Below the pieces are notes generated by a model. It worked only from the letters and a program-made list of their open reading frames with translations, was not told the DNA's origin and made no database searches. Made by a program: the position numbers and the translations under genes. This document shows positions 13,195 through 16,498 of a stretch of DNA of 16,498 nucleotides, one piece after another (positions within the stretch are counted from its first letter, which is position 1; each line of letters opens with the position of its first letter). The DNA comes from Actinomycetales bacterium (GTDB taxonomy: Bacteria; Actinomycetota; Actinomycetes; Actinomycetales; Actinomycetaceae): assembly GCA_022838965.1 (NCBI GenBank), contig JALHDK010000015.1, positions 1 to 16,498 on the forward strand, in the 5' to 3' direction.

Positions 13195-15192
13195 TCAGAG
13201 GCCGCGGGGATGGAACAGGCCCCCGGTCGCGGCCGCCGCGCCGACCTGGTCCAGGTACGGGGTGATCCCGCCGCGGTGCACCGGCCAGCCGGCCCCCGCG
13301 AGCATCGCGAGGTTCACGGCGTCGACGTCCGCGACCCCCTCCCGCAGCATGAGGTGGATCTCCTCGGCGAGGGCGTGCTGGACGCGGCGCAGGACCGTCT
13401 CCGCCGGGGCGGGTTGCGGCCGTGCCGGCACGAAGTACCGCTGGATGGCGGGGTCGTGCGGGGTGGCGGCGCTGGGCGGGCCGAGGAGGAAGGACGCGCC
13501 GTCGCGGACGATGGCCTCGAGGCCGGGGCTGCGCGGGTAGCGGTCGCCGAGGGCCGAGCGCAGGGTGCGCAGGACGTGCGCGGCGACCCCCGGTCCCACG
13601 AGCTGGAGAAGGTGCAGGGGACCCATCGGCAGTCCCATCGGGTCGAGGGCGTGCGCGACGACGTCGACGGGCGTCCCGTCCTCCAGCTCACCGAGGACCT
13701 CGCCGAGCAGCCGGACGAGCAGCCGGTTCACGATGAACCCCGGGGCGTCCGCGACCTCCACGGTGGTCTTGCCCGCGGCGTGGGCGAGGTCCCGCGCCGT
13801 GGCGAGCGCCTCCGGGGCGGTGTGCCGCGTCCGGACGATCTCCACGAGGGGCATCGCGGCCACCGGGTTGAAGAAGTGGATCCCCACCAGTCGGTCGGGG
13901 CGGCGCAGCGCCTCGGCCATCGCCGTGACGGACAGGGCCGAGGTGTTGGTGGCGAGGATGGCGTCGGTGCGCAGGTGGGACTCGACGCCGGCGAGCACGG
14001 AGGTCTTCACGGCCAGGTCCTCGAAGACCGCCTCGATGACGAGGTCGGCGTCCGCGAAGGCGGCGGGGTCCGTGCCGACCGTGATGCCGTCCGACAGTTC
14101 GGCGCCGAGGGCGTCCAGCTCCCTGGCCAGCAGCGAGCGGGCCCGGGCGCACCGCTCCTCGTCCACCTCGGTCATCGCGACGCTGACGCCGAGCCGCACC
14201 GCGAGGAGGGCGGCGAGCTGGGAGGCCATGAGGCCGCCGCCGATCACCCCGAGCCGGTGGATCGGCGACGGCGTCCGCGGGGGCCGCGCCCGGCGGAGCA
14301 GTCCGACCGCGTACAGGGCGGCGTGCAGCTGCGGCGTCGTCACCAGCTCCGCCAGGGCCTCGTCCTCGCGTGCGAAGGCGGCGGCCCGGTCGCCGTCGTG
14401 GGCCGTCCGCAGGAGTGCGAGGGCGTACCCGGGGGCCGGTCGGCCGCCGGCGACGAGCCGGTCGACCCGGCTGGCGACGCCGTCGAGCGCGCGGTTCCAC
14501 GCGACGGCGTCCGCGGGCCCCTCGGGCGCGCAGCGGCGGATCGGGTGGTCGAGGAGCTCGCCGATGGCGGCGCGGGGCAGGTCCCCGGCATCCCACAGCC
14601 CGTCGACGATCCCGAGGTCGCGGGCCTGGGCCGCGGTGAGCGTGGTGTTGGCGCGCGACGGGTTGACGATGATGATCTCCGCTGCCCGCGCCGGTCCCAC
14701 GAGATGGGGGAGGAGGTAGCACCCACCCCAGCCGGGCACCAGCCCGAGGTGGGTCTCCGGCAGCCCGATCGGCCGTGCGCTGGTCCGGGCGAGCCGCATC
14801 GAACACGCGAGGGCGAGTTCCAGACCGCCGCCCAGCGCGGTGCCGTTGATGGCGGCGATGGTGGGGACGGGGGCGTCGAGGATGGCCGAGACCACCTCAT
14901 GGCCGAGCCGTCCCAGACGTCGTCCCAGCTCCGGATCGTGGGCCTCCTGGATGAGACCCAGGTCGGCGCCGGCGAGAAAGGTGGTGCCCACACCGGTGAG
15001 CACGATCCCGGACACCTCGCCGGCGGCGGCGAGCGCCGCTGCCTCCCGCACCGCGGCGAGGACGAGGCGCAGCCCGGCAGGGCCGAGCGTGGCCGGCCCG
15101 CCGGACCCGTCCTGACGGCTCAGCGTGATGAGCGCCACCGCGTGGGTGCCACACGTCGTCGTGGTGAGCTCCGCATGTGTGACCTTTTCCAC
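13195..15192 (-). CDS. fadB: Fatty-acid oxidation multifunctional protein: enoyl-CoA hydratase / 3-hydroxyacyl-CoA dehydrogenase
   Basis: A 665-residue fusion catalysing the hydration and NAD-dependent oxidation steps of beta-oxidation. The crotonase domain (about 5-195) has the oxyanion loop AGADLG at 74-79 and both catalytic glutamates, Glu125 in GGGLELA and Glu146 in PETHLGLVPGWGG. The dehydrogenase domain (about 312-590) has a Rossmann motif GVIGGGLMA at 315-323 (third Gly replaced by Ala), catalytic His439 in HFFNP and Asn489 in GFIVNRLL. A second dehydrogenase C-domain finishes the chain. Start: GTG at 15192 with GGAGG 5 nt upstream; an earlier GTG at 15225 that overlaps the rnd stop lacks a ribosome binding site. 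It sits 32 nt behind rnd, so it is probably co-transcribed. The usual partner thiolase fadA is not adjacent. The symbol could equally be fadJ. Confidence 0.93.
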   Translation of the reverse strand: MEKVTHAELTTTTCGTHAVALITLSRQDGSGGPATLGPAGLRLVLAAVREAAALAAAGEVSGIVLTGVGTTFLAGADLGLIQEAHDPELGRRLGRLGHEVVSAILDAPVPTIAAINGTALGGGLELALACSMRLARTSARPIGLPETHLGLVPGWGGCYLLPHLVGPARAAEIIIVNPSRANTTLTAAQARDLGIVDGLWDAGDLPRAAIGELLDHPIRRCAPEGPADAVAWNRALDGVASRVDRLVAGGRPAPGYALALLRTAHDGDRAAAFAREDEALAELVTTPQLHAALYAVGLLRRARPPRTPSPIHRLGVIGGGLMASQLAALLAVRLGVSVAMTEVDEERCARARSLLARELDALGAELSDGITVGTDPAAFADADLVIEAVFEDLAVKTSVLAGVESHLRTDAILATNTSALSVTAMAEALRRPDRLVGIHFFNPVAAMPLVEIVRTRHTAPEALATARDLAHAAGKTTVEVADAPGFIVNRLLVRLLGEVLGELEDGTPVDVVAHALDPMGLPMGPLHLLQLVGPGVAAHVLRTLRSALGDRYPRSPGLEAIVRDGASFLLGPPSAATPHDPAIQRYFVPARPQPAPAETVLRRVQHALAEEIHLMLREGVADVDAVNLAMLAGAGWPVHRGGITPYLDQVGAAAATGGLFHPRGL

Positions 15193-15197
15193 GGGAA

Positions 15198-15202
15198 CCT
15201 CC
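15198..15202 (-). promoter_or_regulatory. Ribosome binding site deciding the fadB start
   Basis: GGAGG on the minus strand is 5 nt before the GTG at 15192. It argues against the upstream GTG at 15225, which would add 11 residues and overlap the rnd stop codon (TAGTG). Confidence 0.75.
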
Positions 15203-15224
15203 GATCGTCCGGTACCGGCAGACA

Positions 15225-16424
15225 CTAGTGGCCGGGCGGGGGCCCTGCCACCGGGGTGGTGCCCGTGAGCGCCGTCGTCACCTCGTGTGCCACGAGTTCC
15301 ACCTGCCAGGGGCGGGCTCCCGCGGACCGCAGCAGGTCCCCGGCCTCGTCAGGGTGCGCGAGATGCCATGCGAGGGCACGCTGCGCCGCCGGGGCGAGCA
15401 GGTTCTCCTGCGGCATTCCGAGCTCCTCGGCGAGCCGCCGGACGGCCGACCGGACGATGTCGAGCCGCGCGGCCGCGTCCTGGTTCAGACGGGACCACTG
15501 GCGGGGATCGGGCAGGCCGCCGCGCCCGGGCGGACGGCGGGAAGGCAGCTCGGCGTCGGGGAGGGAGAGCGCCCGGCGGTAGGCGGCCTGCCACACCGCC
15601 GGGGCGTGGCGGCGCAGTTCCTTCAGCGGGGGCAGCTCGTCCGGCAGGGGCGACCTGCTGGCGACGGCGACGATCACCCGGTCCGGCAGCACGCGTCCCG
15701 GGGCGAGGTCGAGGTCGCGGGCGACGGCGTCGCGCGCCTCCCACAGCTCGCGCACCACGGCCAGGCCGCGGGGCGTGCGGACGTCCGTGATGTGGGAGGT
15801 GCGGCGCCAGGGTTCGGGCCCCGGGGAGGAGGGCACGGCGACGAGGAGGGCCGCGAACTCCTGGCGGGCCCACTCCTCCCGGCCGTGCTCGCGCAGTTGC
15901 ACCTCCAGCCTGCCCCGCAGCTCGAGCAGGAATTCCACATCGAGGGCGGCGTAGGTGAGCCACTCCGGGGGGATCGGGCGGACCGACCAGTCCGCGGCCG
16001 AGTGCTCCTTTGCCAGGTGGAGCCCGAACTCCTCGGCGATCATGGTGGCGAGTCCCACCCGCGGCCGTCCGAGCAACCGCCCGGCCAGTTCGGTGTCGAA
16101 GAGGCGGGACGGCTCCAGGCCGGCCGCGCGCAGGCAGGCGAGGTCCTGGCTCGCGGCGTGCAGCACCCACTCCTCCTCGGACACCAGCTCGGCGAGCGGC
16201 GCCAGGTCATCCACGGCCGTGGGGTCGATGAGGTGGGTGCCGCCGCCCTCGCGGCGAATCTGGATGAGGTAGGCGCGCTGACTGTACCGGTAACCGGAGG
16301 CACGTTCCGCGTCGATCGCGAACGGCCCGCTGCCCGCGGCGAGACGGGTGACCGTGGCCCGCAACGCGTCCCGGGTCTCGACGACGGCGGGCACGCCCTC
16401 CCGGGGAGCGGCCAGCGGGTTCAC
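15225..16424 (-). CDS. rnd: Ribonuclease D (DEDDy 3'-5' exonuclease with HRDC domain)
   Basis: A 399-residue cytosolic exoribonuclease that trims 3' ends of tRNA and other stable RNA precursors. The exonuclease domain covers about residues 12-195 with all DEDDy residues visible: Asp38 and Glu40 (FAIDAERASGYRY), Asp94 (HAASQDLACL), Tyr158 and Asp162 (YAALDVEFL). The C-terminal half has an HRDC domain (about 216-290), with a further HRDC-like helical segment at about 318-365. The GTG at 16424 overlaps the preceding gene's stop in a GTGA arrangement, indicating translational coupling and supporting the start. There is no obvious Shine-Dalgarno. It is the middle gene of a leftward operon with the upstream DUF3000-type gene and fadB. 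The arrangement next to DUF3000 and near dxs is standard in actinobacteria. Confidence 0.94.
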   Translation of the reverse strand: MNPLAAPREGVPAVVETRDALRATVTRLAAGSGPFAIDAERASGYRYSQRAYLIQIRREGGGTHLIDPTAVDDLAPLAELVSEEEWVLHAASQDLACLRAAGLEPSRLFDTELAGRLLGRPRVGLATMIAEEFGLHLAKEHSAADWSVRPIPPEWLTYAALDVEFLLELRGRLEVQLREHGREEWARQEFAALLVAVPSSPGPEPWRRTSHITDVRTPRGLAVVRELWEARDAVARDLDLAPGRVLPDRVIVAVASRSPLPDELPPLKELRRHAPAVWQAAYRRALSLPDAELPSRRPPGRGGLPDPRQWSRLNQDAAARLDIVRSAVRRLAEELGMPQENLLAPAAQRALAWHLAHPDEAGDLLRSAGARPWQVELVAHEVTTALTGTTPVAGPPPGH

Positions 16425-16498
16425 GGCGAGGTGCGCCGGTTCAGGGCGGTCACACCCTCGTCGAGGGGGGCGAGTCCGCAGAGGGCGCCCAGCAGCCA
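16421..16498 (-). CDS. Probable DUF3000 family protein (C-terminal end only)
   Basis: Only the last 25 codons are inside the window, reading WLLGALCGLAPLDEGV, then TALNRRTSP and TGA at 16423-16421. The stop overlaps the rnd GTG by 4 nt (GTGA). The pattern WxxLxCGLxPLxxGVxxLxRR fits the C-terminal end of actinobacterial DUF3000 proteins, which normally precede RNase D. Function of the family is unknown. The fragment is short, so the call depends heavily on gene order; that a coding frame ends here is more certain than its identity. Confidence 0.5.
   Translation of the reverse strand, partial: WLLGALCGLAPLDEGVTALNRRTSP

Noticed and set aside
15209..15218. Perfect 10-bp palindrome CCGGTACCGG between rnd and fadB
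   Set aside because: It is short, GC-rich and unaccompanied by promoter elements; such palindromes arise often by chance in this base composition.
15193..15225. Alternative fadB start at GTG 15225 overlapping the rnd stop (TAGTG)
   Set aside because: No ribosome binding site precedes it, whereas GGAGG lies 5 nt before the GTG at 15192.
1..16498. CRISPR arrays, insertion sequences, tRNA/rRNA genes, attachment sites, phage or defence genes
   Set aside because: No direct-repeat arrays, transposase or integrase motifs, or structured RNA signatures were found on either strand; the coding content is fully explained by the listed genes.

Overview
The window is GC-rich (roughly 70% by eye), densely coding and has short gene gaps. 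All recognisable genes are actinobacterial in type. Gene content and order match, from memory, a conserved actinobacterial neighbourhood (Mycobacterium tuberculosis Rv2680-Rv2693: DUF3000, RNase D, dxs, TRAM methyltransferase, APC permease, ceoB, ceoC, DUF3159). I read it as a chromosomal core region of an Actinomycetota member, possibly Propionibacteriales or Micrococcales; the genus cannot be fixed from the sequence.

Layout, left to right. A DUF3159-type membrane protein (5' end outside the window) runs convergently into ceoC, with overlapping 3' ends. ceoC and ceoB are two 221-residue RCK/TrkA potassium-regulatory proteins read leftward as a coupled pair. Divergent from them is a 656-residue KimA-like APC permease with a soluble C-terminal domain, followed with overlap by a TRAM-domain 23S rRNA uracil methyltransferase that has no iron-sulfur cysteines. 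Next comes aconitase, behind a near-palindromic 18-bp operator candidate. Then a serpin lipoprotein and an S9 prolyl-oligopeptidase-family enzyme face each other tail to tail. dxs (first step of the MEP isoprenoid pathway) diverges from the peptidase. On the far right a leftward operon carries the end of a probable DUF3000 gene, RNase D and a fused FadB/FadJ beta-oxidation protein.

How the genes fit together: CeoB/CeoC plus the permease form a plausible potassium-uptake module without a visible TrkH pore. Aconitase, Dxs and FadB are separate pieces of central, isoprenoid and fatty-acid metabolism. RNase D and the TRAM methyltransferase act on RNA. The serpin/S9 pair looks like a lineage-specific addition between acn and dxs.

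On regulation, several genes start 6 to 8 nt downstream of a TANNNT -10 hexamer, which predicts leaderless mRNAs for ceoB, the permease, the serpin, the S9 peptidase and a tiny ORF ahead of acn. No mobile element, CRISPR array, tRNA, rRNA or phage gene was seen, and no gap between genes exceeds 100 bp. I did not find a clearly novel multi-gene system. The most interesting items are the serpin, the CeoBC-permease module, and the acn leader.
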